Below, piece after piece: positions 32,147-42,108 of a stretch of 64,000 nt of DNA. The stretch lies in contig NZ_PCOV01000001.1 of NCBI RefSeq assembly GCF_002979435.1, positions 558,001 to 622,000 on the forward strand. The letters run 5' to 3'. The notes below the pieces were generated by a model. That model was given only the letters and a program-made list of their open reading frames with translations, was not told where the DNA came from and made no database searches. Position numbers and translations under genes: made by a program. Positions within the stretch are counted from its first letter, which is position 1, and each line of letters begins with the position of its first letter. Source of the stretch: Microbacterium sp. MYb66. Lineage in GTDB: Bacteria; Actinomycetota; Actinomycetes; Actinomycetales; Microbacteriaceae.

Positions 32147-33097
32147 ATGGCTGTGGTCACCATCCGCCAGCTGCTCGACAGCGGCGTGCACTTCGGACAC
32201 CAGACCCGTCGGTGGAACCCGAAGGTCAAGCGCTTCATCCTCACCGAGCGCAGCGGTATCCACATCATCGACCTCCAGCAGTCGCTCGGCTACATCGACA
32301 AGGCCTACGACTTCGTCAAGGAGACCGTCGCCCACGGTGGCACGATCCTCTTCGTCGGTACGAAGAAGCAGGCGCAGGAGATCCTCGCCGAGCAGGCGAC
32401 GCGCGTGGGCCAGCCCTTCGTGAACCAGCGCTGGCTCGGTGGACTCCTCACCAACTTCCAGACGATCTCCAAGCGTCTCGCCCGCATGAAGGAGCTCGAG
32501 GAGCTCGACTACGAGACCCCGGCGAACAGCGGCTTCACGAAGAAGGAGCTGCTTCTCAAGAAGCGCGAGCTCGACAAGCTGCACAAGTCGCTCGGCGGTA
32601 TCCGCAACCTCACGAAGACGCCGTCGGCCATCTGGGTCGTCGACGCCAAGCGTGAGCACCTCGCCATCGACGAGGCCAAGAAGCTCGGCATCCCCGTGAT
32701 CGGTATCCTCGACACCAACGCGGACCCGGATGACTTCCAGTACCCGATCCCCGGCAACGACGACGCGATCCGCTCCGTCTCGCTGCTGACTCGCATCATC
32801 GCGGACGCCGCGGCAGAGGGTCTGCAGCAGAAGCACAACCCGGAGACGGGTGACGCCGAGCCGCTCGCCGACTGGGAGAAGGAGCTCCTCGAGACTCCGG
32901 CCCAGGAGGTCCAGGAGTCCGCTGACGCCGCCGAGGTCGTGACCTCTGACGATGAGGCCGCCGTCGTCGAGACGCCCGCCGCTGATGAGACCGCTGCCGA
33001 CGAGGCCGGTGCTGAGGCCCACGACGAGGCGATCGCCGCCGCTTCCGGTGAGGAGACCGCTGAGGTCGCCGCCGCCGAGGCTGCAGACGCCAAGTAA
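32147..33097 (+). CDS. rpsB: 30S ribosomal protein S2
   Basis: Structural component of the small subunit. It is 316 residues from ATG 32147 with AGGAG upstream. [43 protein letters not shown] and [13 protein letters not shown] are canonical. The C-terminus beyond residue 245 is a long Ala/Glu/Asp-rich acidic tail ([14 protein letters not shown], then [18 protein letters not shown]), longer than in E. coli S2 (241 residues); such tails are common in this group. It is followed by tsf with a 42-bp gap. Confidence 0.97.
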   Translation: MAVVTIRQLLDSGVHFGHQTRRWNPKVKRFILTERSGIHIIDLQQSLGYIDKAYDFVKETVAHGGTILFVGTKKQAQEILAEQATRVGQPFVNQRWLGGLLTNFQTISKRLARMKELEELDYETPANSGFTKKELLLKKRELDKLHKSLGGIRNLTKTPSAIWVVDAKREHLAIDEAKKLGIPVIGILDTNADPDDFQYPIPGNDDAIRSVSLLTRIIADAAAEGLQQKHNPETGDAEPLADWEKELLETPAQEVQESADAAEVVTSDDEAAVVETPAADETAADEAGAEAHDEAIAAASGEETAEVAAAEAADAK

Positions 33098-33139
33098 TCC
33101 CTCGTACCCACATAATTACGAAGCAAGGAGCCACCACAC

Positions 33140-33967
33140 ATGGCCAACTTCACCATCGCTGACCTCAAGGCGCTGCGTGAGCAGCTCGGCACGGGAATGG
33201 TCGACACCAAGAAGGCGCTCGAGGAGGCTGACGGAGACGTCGAGAAGGCCACCGAGATCCTGCGTCTGAAGGGTGCGAAGGGCAACGCGAAGCGCGCTGA
33301 CCGGTCCACCAGCGAGGGACTCATCGTCGCTCGTGAGCAGGACGGCGCAGTGACGCTCATCGAGCTCGCCTGCGAGACTGACTTCGTCGCGAAGAACGAG
33401 CGCTTCATCGCGCTGGCCGACAAGGTCGCCGACGCTGCTGCTGCGGTCAAGGCCGACTCGGTCGAGGCTGCTCTGGCTGCCTCTGCCGGCGACAAGAGCG
33501 TCGAGCAGGTCATCTCGGAAGAGGCCGCGATCATCGGCGAGAAGGTCGAACTGCGCCGCGTGCGCACGATCGCAGGCGACAAGGTCGAGGTCTACCTCCA
33601 CCGCACGAGCAAGGACCTGCCGCCGCAGATCGGCGTCGTGGTCGCTTACTCGGGTGACGACGCGGACACTGCGCGCAGCATCGCGCAGCACATCTCGTTC
33701 GCAAACCCGTCGTTCCTGTCCCGCGAGGACGTGCCCGCTGACGCGGTCGAGAAGGAGCGTGAGATCGTCACCGAGATCTCCCGCAACGAGGGCAAGCCGG
33801 AAGCGGCTCTCCCGAAGATCGTCGAGGGTCGCGTGTCTGCGTTCATCAAGCAGGTCGCCCTGCTCGAGCAGGACTACGCCAAGGACAACAAGCTCTCTGT
33901 CGCCCAGGTGGCGAAGGACGCCGGTATCACCGTGACGGACTTCGCGCGCTTCAAGGTCGGCGCGTAG
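33140..33967 (+). CDS. tsf: elongation factor Ts
   Basis: Nucleotide exchange factor for EF-Tu. It has 275 residues. The N-terminal UBA-like module carries the family signature LREQLGTGMVDTKKALEEA, and the start of the exchange core follows as LIELACETDFVAKNERF. AGGAGCC lies upstream of ATG 33140. It forms an operon with rpsB and ends at a strong hairpin at 33975-34009. Confidence 0.97.
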   Translation: MANFTIADLKALREQLGTGMVDTKKALEEADGDVEKATEILRLKGAKGNAKRADRSTSEGLIVAREQDGAVTLIELACETDFVAKNERFIALADKVADAAAAVKADSVEAALAASAGDKSVEQVISEEAAIIGEKVELRRVRTIAGDKVEVYLHRTSKDLPPQIGVVVAYSGDDADTARSIAQHISFANPSFLSREDVPADAVEKEREIVTEISRNEGKPEAALPKIVEGRVSAFIKQVALLEQDYAKDNKLSVAQVAKDAGITVTDFARFKVGA

Positions 33968-33974
33968 CACTGTC

Positions 33975-34009
33975 GAAGGGGTTCGGATCACGAAGATCCG
34001 AACCCCTTC
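33975..34009 (+). terminator. rho-independent-type terminator after tsf
   Basis: A perfect 15-bp stem, GAAGGGGTTCGGATC (33975-33989) with GATCCGAACCCCTTC (33995-34009), around the loop ACGAA, followed by a short TTCTTC run. It separates rpsB-tsf from pyrH. Confidence 0.88.
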
Positions 34010-34059
34010 TTCATGCCCAGAAGGCACTATCTTGAATCGGGACGAGAGGACACCCACCC

Positions 34060-34776
34060 ATGACTGAACGCACCGGACGCCGCCGCGTCCTTCTCAAGCT
34101 CTCCGGCGAGGCATTCGGAGCAGGGCAGCTGGGTGTCAGCCCCGATGTGGTCTCCCAGATCGCGCGGGACATCGCCGCGGCGGTCGACCGGGTCGAGGTC
34201 GCGATCGTCGTCGGCGGAGGCAACTTCTTCCGCGGTGCCGAGCTCAGCCAGCGCGGAATGGATCGCGGGCGCGCAGACTACATGGGCATGCTCGGCACGG
34301 TCATGAACGCCCTCGCCCTCCAGGACTTCCTCGAGCAGGCCGGCGCCGCGACGCGCGTGCAGTCGGCCATTTCCATGACGCAGGTCGCCGAGCCGTACAT
34401 TCCGCGTCGCGCCGAGCGCCACCTCGAGAAGGGCCGCGTCGTGATCTTCGGCGCGGGCGCAGGCCTTCCGTACTTCTCCACCGATACCGTCGCCGCGCAG
34501 CGTGCACTCGAGATCGGCGCAGATGAAGTACTCGTGGCCAAGAACGGTGTCGACGCGATCTACACCGCAGACCCGAACAAGCATGCGGATGCCGAGCGCA
34601 TCGAACGGGTTACCTACCGAGACGCGCTCCAGCGTGGTCTCAAGGTCGTCGACTCGACAGCCTTCAGCCTCTGCATGGACAACAGCATGGACATGCGGGT
34701 GTTCGGGATGGAGCCTGCCGGCAACGTGACCCGCGCCCTGCTCGGCGAGCCGATCGGCACCCTCGTCACCGCCTGA
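34060..34776 (+). CDS. pyrH: uridylate kinase
   Basis: Phosphorylates UMP to UDP in pyrimidine synthesis. It has 238 residues, and the amino acid kinase signatures [38 protein letters not shown] and [15 protein letters not shown] are present. It is preceded by a GAGAGGA ribosome site and a likely -10 TATCTT at 34028-34033, and followed closely by frr as is normal. Confidence 0.96.
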   Translation: MTERTGRRRVLLKLSGEAFGAGQLGVSPDVVSQIARDIAAAVDRVEVAIVVGGGNFFRGAELSQRGMDRGRADYMGMLGTVMNALALQDFLEQAGAATRVQSAISMTQVAEPYIPRRAERHLEKGRVVIFGAGAGLPYFSTDTVAAQRALEIGADEVLVAKNGVDAIYTADPNKHADAERIERVTYRDALQRGLKVVDSTAFSLCMDNSMDMRVFGMEPAGNVTRALLGEPIGTLVTA

Positions 34777-34844
34777 GTGTGCGGCACGGCGGAGATGACT
34801 TCGCCCGATACAATTTTCAGAACACCCCGACGATAGGAGCCACC

Positions 34845-35399
34845 GTGATCGCGGACGTCCTCGCTGAAACCACCACCCGCATGAACCGGGCGGTCGAAGC
34901 TGCCAAGGAGGACTTCTCCACGGTGCGCACCGGTCGTGCGAACCCCCAGATGTTCCAGAAGGTCCTCGTGGACTATTACGGTACGCCGACCCCGATCGCG
35001 CAGCTCGCGTCGCTGGCGAACCAGGAGGCCCGCACCCTCATCATCACGCCCTACGACAAGTCGGCGCTGAAGGCGATCGAGCAGGCCATCCGCGACATGC
35101 CCAACCTCGGAGCCAACCCCACCAACGACGGCAACCTCGTGCGGGTGACGATGCCGGAGCTCACCGCTGAGCGGCGCAAGGAGTACGTCAAGCTCGTCAA
35201 GTCCAAGGCGGAGGACGCCAAGGTCCACGTGCGCGGCATCCGTCGCAAGGCGAAGGACGAGCTCGATGCGCTCAAGAGCGAGCTCGGCGAGGACGAGATC
35301 GCTCGCGGCGAGAAGGAGCTCGACAGCATGACGCGTCAGCACGTCGATCTCATCGATGACGCGCTGAAGCGCAAAGAGGCCGAACTCCTCGAGGTGTAA
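34845..35399 (+). CDS. frr: ribosome recycling factor
   Basis: Splits post-termination ribosomes together with EF-G. It has 184 residues from GTG 34845 (AGGAGCC upstream); upstream open frame is ignored because the RRF N-terminus [18 protein letters not shown] begins here. The family core [21 protein letters not shown] and the C-terminal [18 protein letters not shown] are present. A -10-like TACAAT lies at 34809-34814. Confidence 0.96.
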   Translation: MIADVLAETTTRMNRAVEAAKEDFSTVRTGRANPQMFQKVLVDYYGTPTPIAQLASLANQEARTLIITPYDKSALKAIEQAIRDMPNLGANPTNDGNLVRVTMPELTAERRKEYVKLVKSKAEDAKVHVRGIRRKAKDELDALKSELGEDEIARGEKELDSMTRQHVDLIDDALKRKEAELLEV

Positions 35400-35404
35400 T
35401 CGGG

Positions 35405-36544
35405 ATGTCAGACGAAACGCGAGACGCGGAGGACGACAGACCGTTGACGCGTCGTGACGCGCGCGACGGCACGCCGCCCGACGGCGTCCCGCTCGTCGAC
35501 GCCGCGTTCCCGGCGTTCGACGTCGCCGCAGTCCCGCCACGGCCGCCGCTTCCTTCCGACGGCCCCGAGCAGACCGCCGGAGGACCGCTCGACACAGCCG
35601 ATCACAATGCGATCCGCGAACAGTGGCGGGCCGCCCGTGATGAGCTCGGCAGCCATGTGTCCCATGCCCGCGACCAGCTCGACCAGGCGAACGAGCGGAT
35701 CAAGCAGCGCACAGGGCGCGATCTGATTCTGGCGACCGTCATCGGTCTCGCCTTCGGCGCGGCGCTGCTCGGCTCTCTGCTCTTCATCAAAGCCCTCTTC
35801 GTGCCGTTCGCACTCGCAGCGGCACTGTTGGGCGTGTACGAGCTCTCCCGCGCCCTTCGAGCGTCTGGTCGGCGCATCGACGTGGTGCCGCAGCTGGTCG
35901 CGGCGGCCTTCCTGGTGCTCTCGGCGTACTTCGCCGAGCCGTGGCTGTGCTGGGTGATGCTGTTCGTGGCCGTCGCCTTCGTCATCGTCTGGCGGCTCAT
36001 CGCGCAGATGGTCGTCAAGGACGGTCGCACCTACGGCGATGTGCTGGCGGATGCGGTCATCAGCGGGTTCGTCCAGATCTATGTCCCCTTCCTCGCGGGG
36101 GTCGCCCTCATCCTGCTGGAACAGGAGGGCGGTCAATGGTGGGTGCTCAGCTTCATCGCGATCGCGGTTGCCGCCGACACCGGCGCGTACGCAGCCGGTC
36201 TGGCGTTCGGACGGCACCCGATGGCGCCCAAGATCAGCCCGAAGAAAACCTGGGAGGGTTTCGGCGGTGCCGTCGTCGCCTCGCTCGTCGCCGGTGTGCT
36301 GCTCGCGATCTTCCTCCTCGAACTGCCGTGGTGGGCCGGCCTGATCTTCGGCGCGTCCATCCTGTTGTCGGCGACGCTCGGCGACCTCGGTGAATCCATG
36401 CTCAAGCGGGACATCGGCATCAAGGACATGAGCTCCTGGCTGCCCGGGCACGGCGGGCTGCTCGATCGACTCGACAGCATCCTGCCCTCGACGATTCCCG
36501 CGCTCTGCCTGTACTTCCTCCTCTCTCCTTGGGTGGTCCTGTGA
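35405..36544 (+). CDS. cdsA: phosphatidate cytidylyltransferase
   Basis: Makes CDP-diacylglycerol, the precursor of all phospholipids, at the membrane. It has 379 residues. The family signature ESMLKRDIGIKDMSSWLPGHGGLLDRLDS is at the C-terminal end (core SWLPGHGGLLDRLDS). About eight membrane helices start near residue 105. The first 100 residues are a hydrophilic, Asp/Pro-rich extension (DDRPLTRRDARDGTPPDG) with a charged helix, which is not needed for catalysis and is absent in E. coli. It is 5 bp after frr and overlaps the DivIVA gene by one base (TGATG). Confidence 0.94.
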   Translation: MSDETRDAEDDRPLTRRDARDGTPPDGVPLVDAAFPAFDVAAVPPRPPLPSDGPEQTAGGPLDTADHNAIREQWRAARDELGSHVSHARDQLDQANERIKQRTGRDLILATVIGLAFGAALLGSLLFIKALFVPFALAAALLGVYELSRALRASGRRIDVVPQLVAAAFLVLSAYFAEPWLCWVMLFVAVAFVIVWRLIAQMVVKDGRTYGDVLADAVISGFVQIYVPFLAGVALILLEQEGGQWWVLSFIAIAVAADTGAYAAGLAFGRHPMAPKISPKKTWEGFGGAVVASLVAGVLLAIFLLELPWWAGLIFGASILLSATLGDLGESMLKRDIGIKDMSSWLPGHGGLLDRLDSILPSTIPALCLYFLLSPWVVL

Positions 36545-37122
36545 TGAACGAAAGCAAGCTCGAAGAACAGACTCCGCAGTCGGCGCCTGCGTTCGCGCTC
36601 ACGTCGGGCCGTGCGCGCGGCTATCACCGCACAGCGGTCGACACCTTTCTCGCGTCGGCACGGCGGGCGTTCGAAACTGGAGGCGACGAGCTCGGTGCCG
36701 AGGACGTGCGGACCGCGTCGTTCCCCCTCGTCAAGGGCGGCTATGTGGTCGCGGATGTCGACGCAGCCCTCGGCCGAGTGGAAGATGCCTTCGCCGCGCG
36801 CGAGCGCGAGCGCACGGTGCGTGCGCGGGGTGCCGGCGCGTGGGTCGAGCAGGCGCGCGCCGACGCCCAGGTGATCCTGGACCACCTCGCGCGACCGCGC
36901 CGTCGCCGCTTCGGTCGCACCGGGGTGCTCACTTTCGGCTACCGCATCGATGAGGTCGATCATGTGTCGACGCGCATCGTTCGCTACCTGCGCGACGGCG
37001 ATGCGCTCACCGCGGAGCAGCTGCGTTCTGCAGCATTCCGAATGCAGCGCGGGGGGTACCGCGAAGAGCAGGTCGATGCACTCCTCGACGCCACGATCGA
37101 CGTGATTCTCGCCGTGCGCTGA
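36544..37122 (+). CDS. DivIVA domain-containing protein
   Basis: A 192-residue cytoplasmic protein. A GYHRTAVDTFLASARRAF segment near residue 25 is the first DivIVA-like motif and RTASFPLVKGGYVVADVDAALGRVEDAF repeats the pattern. A second copy, GYRIDEVDHVSTRIVRYL ... RSAAFRMQRGGYREEQVDALLD, lies near the C-terminus. In this group such proteins sit after cdsA and may act in polar growth or division, but no function is proven for this one. ATG 36544 overlaps the cdsA stop. Confidence 0.85.
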   Translation: MNESKLEEQTPQSAPAFALTSGRARGYHRTAVDTFLASARRAFETGGDELGAEDVRTASFPLVKGGYVVADVDAALGRVEDAFAARERERTVRARGAGAWVEQARADAQVILDHLARPRRRRFGRTGVLTFGYRIDEVDHVSTRIVRYLRDGDALTAEQLRSAAFRMQRGGYREEQVDALLDATIDVILAVR

Positions 37123-37170
37123 GGTTCCTGATGGTCGATCCAGGCACCGTTGCGTAGACTGTCCTTCATC

Positions 37171-37854
37171 GTGAACTCCCGAAACGACATGAATCTCGAA
37201 CGAAACGACCTCTCGCCGGTGCCCGCGGCAAGGGCTGGTTCCGCGCGCACGGGCACTCGTCGCTGGTCACGCCGTCGTGGTGTCGTCGGGTTCTTCAGTG
37301 CCCTCGCCGTCGTCGGGTTCGCGGGAGCCCTGGTCGCTCCTACGGGTGTCGCGTTGGCCGAGCCTGTGCAGGCGGATACGCCCGAGTCGGCATACTCACT
37401 CGCTCTCGCTGACACCCAGAACCTCACGGTCACGGTCAACGGTGCAGCGATCACGCCCGTGGAACGCGGCACCTTCGAGGTGTACGTCAAACCGAAGCCC
37501 AAACCGGTTCCGACCGTCGCGGCCAGCCCCGGCGGAGGAGGTTCCGGCGGCGGATCCCTGCCCCCGTACTCAGGCGGCGGAGCACCCGCAGAGTGGATGG
37601 CCGCAGCTGGCATCGCGCAGAGCGACTGGCAGTACGTCGACTACATCGTCTCCCGCGAGAGCGGCTGGAACCCGAACGCCACGAACAAGTCCTCCGGTGC
37701 CTGCGGGCTCGTCCAGGCGTTGCCGTGCAGCAAGGTGCCCGGCAACGGCTACAACCCGGTCGACAACCTGCGCTGGGCCACCGGATATGCCACAGGACGG
37801 TACGGCAGCTGGGCCGGCGCGTACAACTTCTGGACGAACAACCACTGGTGGTGA
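37171..37854 (+). CDS. secreted transglycosylase-like (lysozyme-fold) protein
   Basis: About 227 residues if started at GTG 37171 (ATG 37189 is an alternative). An N-terminal membrane/signal segment (WSRRRGVVGFFSALAVVGFAG ... GVALAEPVQA) is followed by a Pro/Gly linker (KPKPKPVPTV, SPGGGGSGGGSLPPYSGGG) and a C-terminal lysozyme-like domain, WQYVDYIVSRESGWNPNATN, with the likely catalytic Glu in SRESGWNP, then GACGLVQALPCSKVP. It probably cleaves peptidoglycan outside the cell. A TAGACT box at 37155-37160 is a plausible -10. Two cysteines in the domain may pair. Confidence 0.85.
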   Translation: MNSRNDMNLERNDLSPVPAARAGSARTGTRRWSRRRGVVGFFSALAVVGFAGALVAPTGVALAEPVQADTPESAYSLALADTQNLTVTVNGAAITPVERGTFEVYVKPKPKPVPTVAASPGGGGSGGGSLPPYSGGGAPAEWMAAAGIAQSDWQYVDYIVSRESGWNPNATNKSSGACGLVQALPCSKVPGNGYNPVDNLRWATGYATGRYGSWAGAYNFWTNNHWW

Positions 37855-37863
37855 GCAGGCACG

Positions 37864-38151
37864 ATGCCCCGCTCCCGCAGACGCCCTCCGGCGCGCCCTG
37901 ACGCCGAGGAGTCGTTCGATCGTCTTCTCGCAGGCTGGAAGCGCTCCGAGACGCGCAGGGGGAGCGAGTGGACGGTCCAGCCGGTCTCCGCTGTGCAGGC
38001 GCAGAAGGAGTATCTCTGCCCGGGCTGCGGACGGGGGATCGAGAGCAATACGGCTCACCTCGTCGTCTGGCGTGCAGACGGCGTCCTGGGCGATGCTGCC
38101 GACCTCGCCGCTCGCCGACACTGGCACACACACTGTTGGAGGATGGCATGA
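37864..38151 (+). CDS. small zinc-ribbon-like protein
   Basis: A 95-residue protein with a basic N-terminus (PRSRRRPPARPDAEE) and a cysteine/His cluster CPGCGRGI ... HWHTHCW that could bind one zinc. The stop overlaps the next gene's ATG (ATGA), so it is coupled to the hydrolase. Function unknown; no catalytic motif. Confidence 0.7.
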   Translation: MPRSRRRPPARPDAEESFDRLLAGWKRSETRRGSEWTVQPVSAVQAQKEYLCPGCGRGIESNTAHLVVWRADGVLGDAADLAARRHWHTHCWRMA

Positions 38152-38870
38152 GCATCGAGATCCGAGGACCTCTGGAGCTTCCGGCACGACGCGAGGACAT
38201 CGAGCTGACGACCGCTGACGGTCTCACGCTCGTCGGAGAACTCGCTGCACCGGAGGTCGGTGAACCGGTCGCGACGCTCGTGACGCTGCATCCGCTGCCC
38301 ACCGCCGGCGGATTCATGGACTCGCACATCATCCGAAAGGCCGCTGCCCGACTTCCCGCCCTCGCCGACCTCGCGGTCCTGCGCTTCAACACCCGGGGCA
38401 CCACATCGCCACGGGGCACGAGCGACGGGACCTTCGACGGCGGTGCGGCCGAGCAGTTCGACGTCGCCGCGGCCATGGACTTCGTCCGCGACCGGGCGCT
38501 TCCGCGTCCTTGGCTTCTGGGATGGTCGTTCGGTACCGAACTCGCGCTGAAGTACGGTCGCGAACATGACATCGAGGGCATCATCCTGCTCTCGCCGCCC
38601 CTGCACCGGGCTACAGCAGAAGAGGTGGCGGCCTGGTCCGCGACCGATCGTCCGGTCGTCATCCTGGTCCCCGAGCTGGACGACTACCTGCGTCCCGACG
38701 AGGCACGCGAGAGATTCGCGTCGATTCCGCACGCACAGCTGATCGCGGTCGACGGAGGGAAGCACCTCTGGGTCGGCGAGACCCAGACCCGTCGCGTGCT
38801 CACCGAGATCGTGGCAGCGGTGAATCCGTCGGCTCTTCCACTGGCGACGCATTGGCCGCCGACCGCCTGA
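38148..38870 (+). CDS. alpha/beta hydrolase
   Basis: A 240-residue cytoplasmic hydrolase. The nucleophile elbow GWSFGTE (Ser in LLGWSFGTELALKYG), an oxyanion-side TLHPLPTAGGFMDSH, an acid region near LVPELDDYLRPDEA, and a likely catalytic His in GGKHLWVGE form the family framework. The substrate is unknown. ATG 38148 overlaps the zinc-ribbon gene stop. Confidence 0.87.
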   Translation: MSIEIRGPLELPARREDIELTTADGLTLVGELAAPEVGEPVATLVTLHPLPTAGGFMDSHIIRKAAARLPALADLAVLRFNTRGTTSPRGTSDGTFDGGAAEQFDVAAAMDFVRDRALPRPWLLGWSFGTELALKYGREHDIEGIILLSPPLHRATAEEVAAWSATDRPVVILVPELDDYLRPDEARERFASIPHAQLIAVDGGKHLWVGETQTRRVLTEIVAAVNPSALPLATHWPPTA

Positions 38871-38888
38871 CCGATCGGTGCCGCGCCC

Positions 38889-39950
38889 TCAGAGTTCGTT
38901 CATCCGTGGGATGAGCACCTGCCGGTAGATGATCAGGATGCTGGCGGCGACGGGGATCGCGATGAGAGCCCCGAGCAGCCCGAGCAGGCTGCCGCCGGCG
39001 AGTGCTGCCACCACGACGACGGCGCCGGGCACGGAGACGGCGCGACTCATGATGCGCGGCGAGATCACGTACGCCTCGATCTGCATGTAGATGAGGTAAT
39101 AGATCGCGGCCGCGATCGCGATCCCGGGGGAGCCGAGACCAGGGATGAGGCACGCGAGGACGATGATCGTCGAGCCGGTCAAGGTGCCGACGAGCGGGAT
39201 CAGTGAGAAGAAGAACGCGACGATCGCGAGGACGGCGGGGAACGGCGCCTGGATGATCGACAGGTAGATCGCGCTGAGCACGCCGTTGATCACGCCCTGC
39301 GAGACCTGCCCCATCACGTAGTAGCCCACCGAATCGGTGATCTGCTCCGACAGGTCGATGAACCGGTCCCGCTTCGACGCCGGTGCGAGCTGGTAGACCG
39401 CGCGCTTGAGCGACGGCGTGGACGCCGTGAGGTAGATCGTCAGGATGAGGATGATGAAGGCGCCGAAGAGCCCGCCCAGGACGGCGCCGCTGGCGACGAG
39501 GAACCCCTGCCCGATGGAGCCACCGATCTCGGCGAGGTTGGTGGTCAGCCAGTCCTCGACGTAGCTGAAGACATCATCGACGAGAAGGTTGGGGAAGGCC
39601 TCCGTCATCCACTCCTTGAGATCGTCGATCGCGGATCCACGCTGGACGATGGCCGAGATCTGGGCGATCAGCTGCGATATCTGCTCCACCAGGACCGGAA
39701 GGATGATGAGCACGATTCCGACGAAAACGGCGAGGACCGCGAGGATCGTCACGAGGACGGCCAGCCAGCGGGGGAGCCGACGGCGCTCGAGGAAAGACAC
39801 GAGCGGGTCGAGCCCGAGGCTGAGGAACAGAGCCGTGCCGAGATACAGCAGGACGCTGGAGAGGGTCTCCACACTGCTGATCAGCAGAATCCCCAAACCC
39901 ACGCCGAGCGTCGCCACCAGGGCGGTGCGGAAGGGATTGTGGATCTTCAT
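38889..39950 (-). CDS. AI-2E family transporter
   Basis: A 353-residue membrane protein with about eight hydrophobic helices and the family layout: two N-terminal helices, a charged middle segment (EQISQLIAQISAIVQRGSAIDD), then a block VGTLTGSTIIVLACLI, IEAYVISPRIMSR and LAGGSLLGLLGALIAIPVAA. The superfamily includes TqsA and sodium/proton-type exporters, so AI-2 export is not implied. ATG 39950 has GAGGAG upstream. It stands alone, convergent with the hydrolase. Confidence 0.9.
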   Translation of the reverse strand: MKIHNPFRTALVATLGVGLGILLISSVETLSSVLLYLGTALFLSLGLDPLVSFLERRRLPRWLAVLVTILAVLAVFVGIVLIILPVLVEQISQLIAQISAIVQRGSAIDDLKEWMTEAFPNLLVDDVFSYVEDWLTTNLAEIGGSIGQGFLVASGAVLGGLFGAFIILILTIYLTASTPSLKRAVYQLAPASKRDRFIDLSEQITDSVGYYVMGQVSQGVINGVLSAIYLSIIQAPFPAVLAIVAFFFSLIPLVGTLTGSTIIVLACLIPGLGSPGIAIAAAIYYLIYMQIEAYVISPRIMSRAVSVPGAVVVVAALAGGSLLGLLGALIAIPVAASILIIYRQVLIPRMNEL

Positions 39951-40116
39951 ATGGTGACTCCTCGAAGACGGATGCAGCAAGGTTATCCAGTCGCCCCGTC
40001 CTGCCCCGACCGACGTGCCGATCCAGCGCGCACTGCACCTGCTCGTGGGCAACACACAGCTGATTTCGCTAGTCTGAAATGTCGAGTGTTGCGTCGCGGG
40101 CAAAAGCCGGTGATGC

Positions 40117-42108
40117 GTGAGGAGACTATTCGTGCGTTTCGTATGGGCCGTGGTGGCCTTCGTGCTGGCCGCGGTGCTGATCGGGGCGGGTATCGCTCAG
40201 CGCACCATCTTCATGGGGCCGTCGTCGCAAAAGACGCAGGTTCAGATCGACGAACCGGCGCCCTTCGTGCTGCTGGACGGCGATGTTCTCAGGACGAACC
40301 CGGGCGCGCAGACCCTGATCGTTCGCGGCGATGGGGAGATCTTCGGCAGCTACGGCCGGACGGCCGACATGGAGGCCTGGCTCGCTGACTCCGATTACAA
40401 CCACGTGACGGTGGACGACGATGGCACTCTCGACGTCGAGCCCGTCTCGGCACCTGATGCCCCGGATGAGACCGATGGTGACGACCCGGCCGCGGACGGC
40501 GATGACGCGACCACCGACGAGGGTGACGCGACGGCGGAGGAGCCTGCAGGGCGCGACCCGCGCGGCTCCGACCTGTGGCTCGACTCGTTCATGGACGAGG
40601 ATCACCTCATCTCCGACAACATGCAGCTTCCGGAGGGCACCAGCCTTCTGATCGCCTACGACGGCACCGAGAATGCGCCGGACGACATCGTCGTCTCCTG
40701 GCCGCTCGACAACACCACGCCCTGGGCAGGGCCGCTCATGGTCGCCGGCGGCATCGTCCTCCTGATCGGTCTCATCCTGTACGTGCTCGGCATCCGCCAC
40801 CAGCGTCGCGGACGCGGTCCTCGCCGCAAGGGCCCCGGACCGCTTCCGGCGACGGAACCGATCGACGTCGCGGTGCTGCCGCCGGCGGAGCGTGCGGCGA
40901 TCGAAGCATCGGAGTCCACGGATCCTCCGACCGGCGACGCTCCATCCGACACGTCCGGCACGGAGATCGAGGACGCGGAGATCGTGGACGAGAACAAGGA
41001 TCCTGACGCGAAGACGTCCATGCGCGCGGCACCGACGGTTCGTCGACGTCACCGGATGCTGGTACTCCCGGTACTCGGCCTCACAGCGATCCTCGCCGCC
41101 GGATGTTCCGCCGACTCCTGGCCCCAGCTCGGTGAAGGATCACCGTCTCCTTCGCCCAGCCCGACGGTGATCGCACCGGAGAACCAGAAGCCCCCTGCCG
41201 TCACGGAGGCGCAGGCGAAGCGCATCTTGAAGACGGTCTCGGAAACCGTGGTCGAAGCAGACACGGCGCTGGACATCGATCTCGCGGCCACTCGACTCGA
41301 TGGTCCCGCCCTCGCCGCTCGGACCACGGAGTATGCGCTGCGTACGAAGCTCACCGACATGGCGCTCCCCGCGGCGATTCCGACGGATGATGTCGAGGTG
41401 GTGCTTCCCGAGGCGACCGACCGCTGGCCCCGTACGGTGCTCATGCTGACGAAGAGCGACGGCGACGACACGGTTCCGCCCGTGCTCCTGACCATGACGC
41501 AGGCAGACCCGTGGTCCAACTACAAGATCAGCAACATGGCCGAGATGTCTGCCGACGCGGTGTTCCCGCAGGTCGCCGCGACCTGGCTCGGAACGTCCCT
41601 CGTCCCCTCTGACTCGGCATTCCTCACGATCCCCCCGGCAGAGCTCGCCACGGCCTTCGCTGATGTCGTCGACGCGGGGGAGAAGAGCGAGTTCTACGGC
41701 CAATTCGATGATCTGGCCCTGAATCTCGCGAAGTCGATCACCGACAGCCGACAGGCAGTGGTTCAGACGCTCTCCGACAAGGGCGCCGCCGAGACCTCGA
41801 AGGCGGCGTTCGACATGGCCCCGACGACGGCAGAGCCCATCTCGATGACGACTCTGGACAGCGGCGCGATCGTCGCGGTCTCGCTGACCGACACCGAAGC
41901 GGTGACGCCGACGTCGTCGGACGTCGTGATCCGCTTCGGGGAGAACGCGCAGGCCAAGGCGCTGACGGATGCGACCGAGTCGGCGAAGGGCGTCGAGACG
42001 ACGTATGAGTTCCAGCTGTTCTTCTCGGTCCCCGCTCAGGGATCGACGGAGCAGATCAGGCTCCTGGCAGTCCGCCAGGATCTCGTGTCCGTGAAGGTGA
42101 TCAAGTGA
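40117..42108 (+). CDS. 663-residue membrane protein with an internal lipoprotein signal
   Basis: The protein reads in one frame from GTG 40117 to 42108. Residues 8-30 are a signal anchor, residues 205-226 a second membrane helix, and the part between is extracytoplasmic and acidic (DETDGDDPAADGDD). A cytoplasmic, Glu-rich stretch follows. At residue 302 the sequence is like a new lipoprotein: ATG 41020 codes MRAAPTVRRRHR, a hydrophobic core VLPVLGLTAIL and the lipobox AAGC at about residues 325-328, then SADSWPQLGEGSPSP. No enzyme motif is found. It could be a natural fusion of a membrane protein and a lipoprotein. It overlaps the thioredoxin-like gene by 4 bp (GTGA). Confidence 0.8.
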   Translation: MRRLFVRFVWAVVAFVLAAVLIGAGIAQRTIFMGPSSQKTQVQIDEPAPFVLLDGDVLRTNPGAQTLIVRGDGEIFGSYGRTADMEAWLADSDYNHVTVDDDGTLDVEPVSAPDAPDETDGDDPAADGDDATTDEGDATAEEPAGRDPRGSDLWLDSFMDEDHLISDNMQLPEGTSLLIAYDGTENAPDDIVVSWPLDNTTPWAGPLMVAGGIVLLIGLILYVLGIRHQRRGRGPRRKGPGPLPATEPIDVAVLPPAERAAIEASESTDPPTGDAPSDTSGTEIEDAEIVDENKDPDAKTSMRAAPTVRRRHRMLVLPVLGLTAILAAGCSADSWPQLGEGSPSPSPSPTVIAPENQKPPAVTEAQAKRILKTVSETVVEADTALDIDLAATRLDGPALAARTTEYALRTKLTDMALPAAIPTDDVEVVLPEATDRWPRTVLMLTKSDGDDTVPPVLLTMTQADPWSNYKISNMAEMSADAVFPQVAATWLGTSLVPSDSAFLTIPPAELATAFADVVDAGEKSEFYGQFDDLALNLAKSITDSRQAVVQTLSDKGAAETSKAAFDMAPTTAEPISMTTLDSGAIVAVSLTDTEAVTPTSSDVVIRFGENAQAKALTDATESAKGVETTYEFQLFFSVPAQGSTEQIRLLAVRQDLVSVKVIK

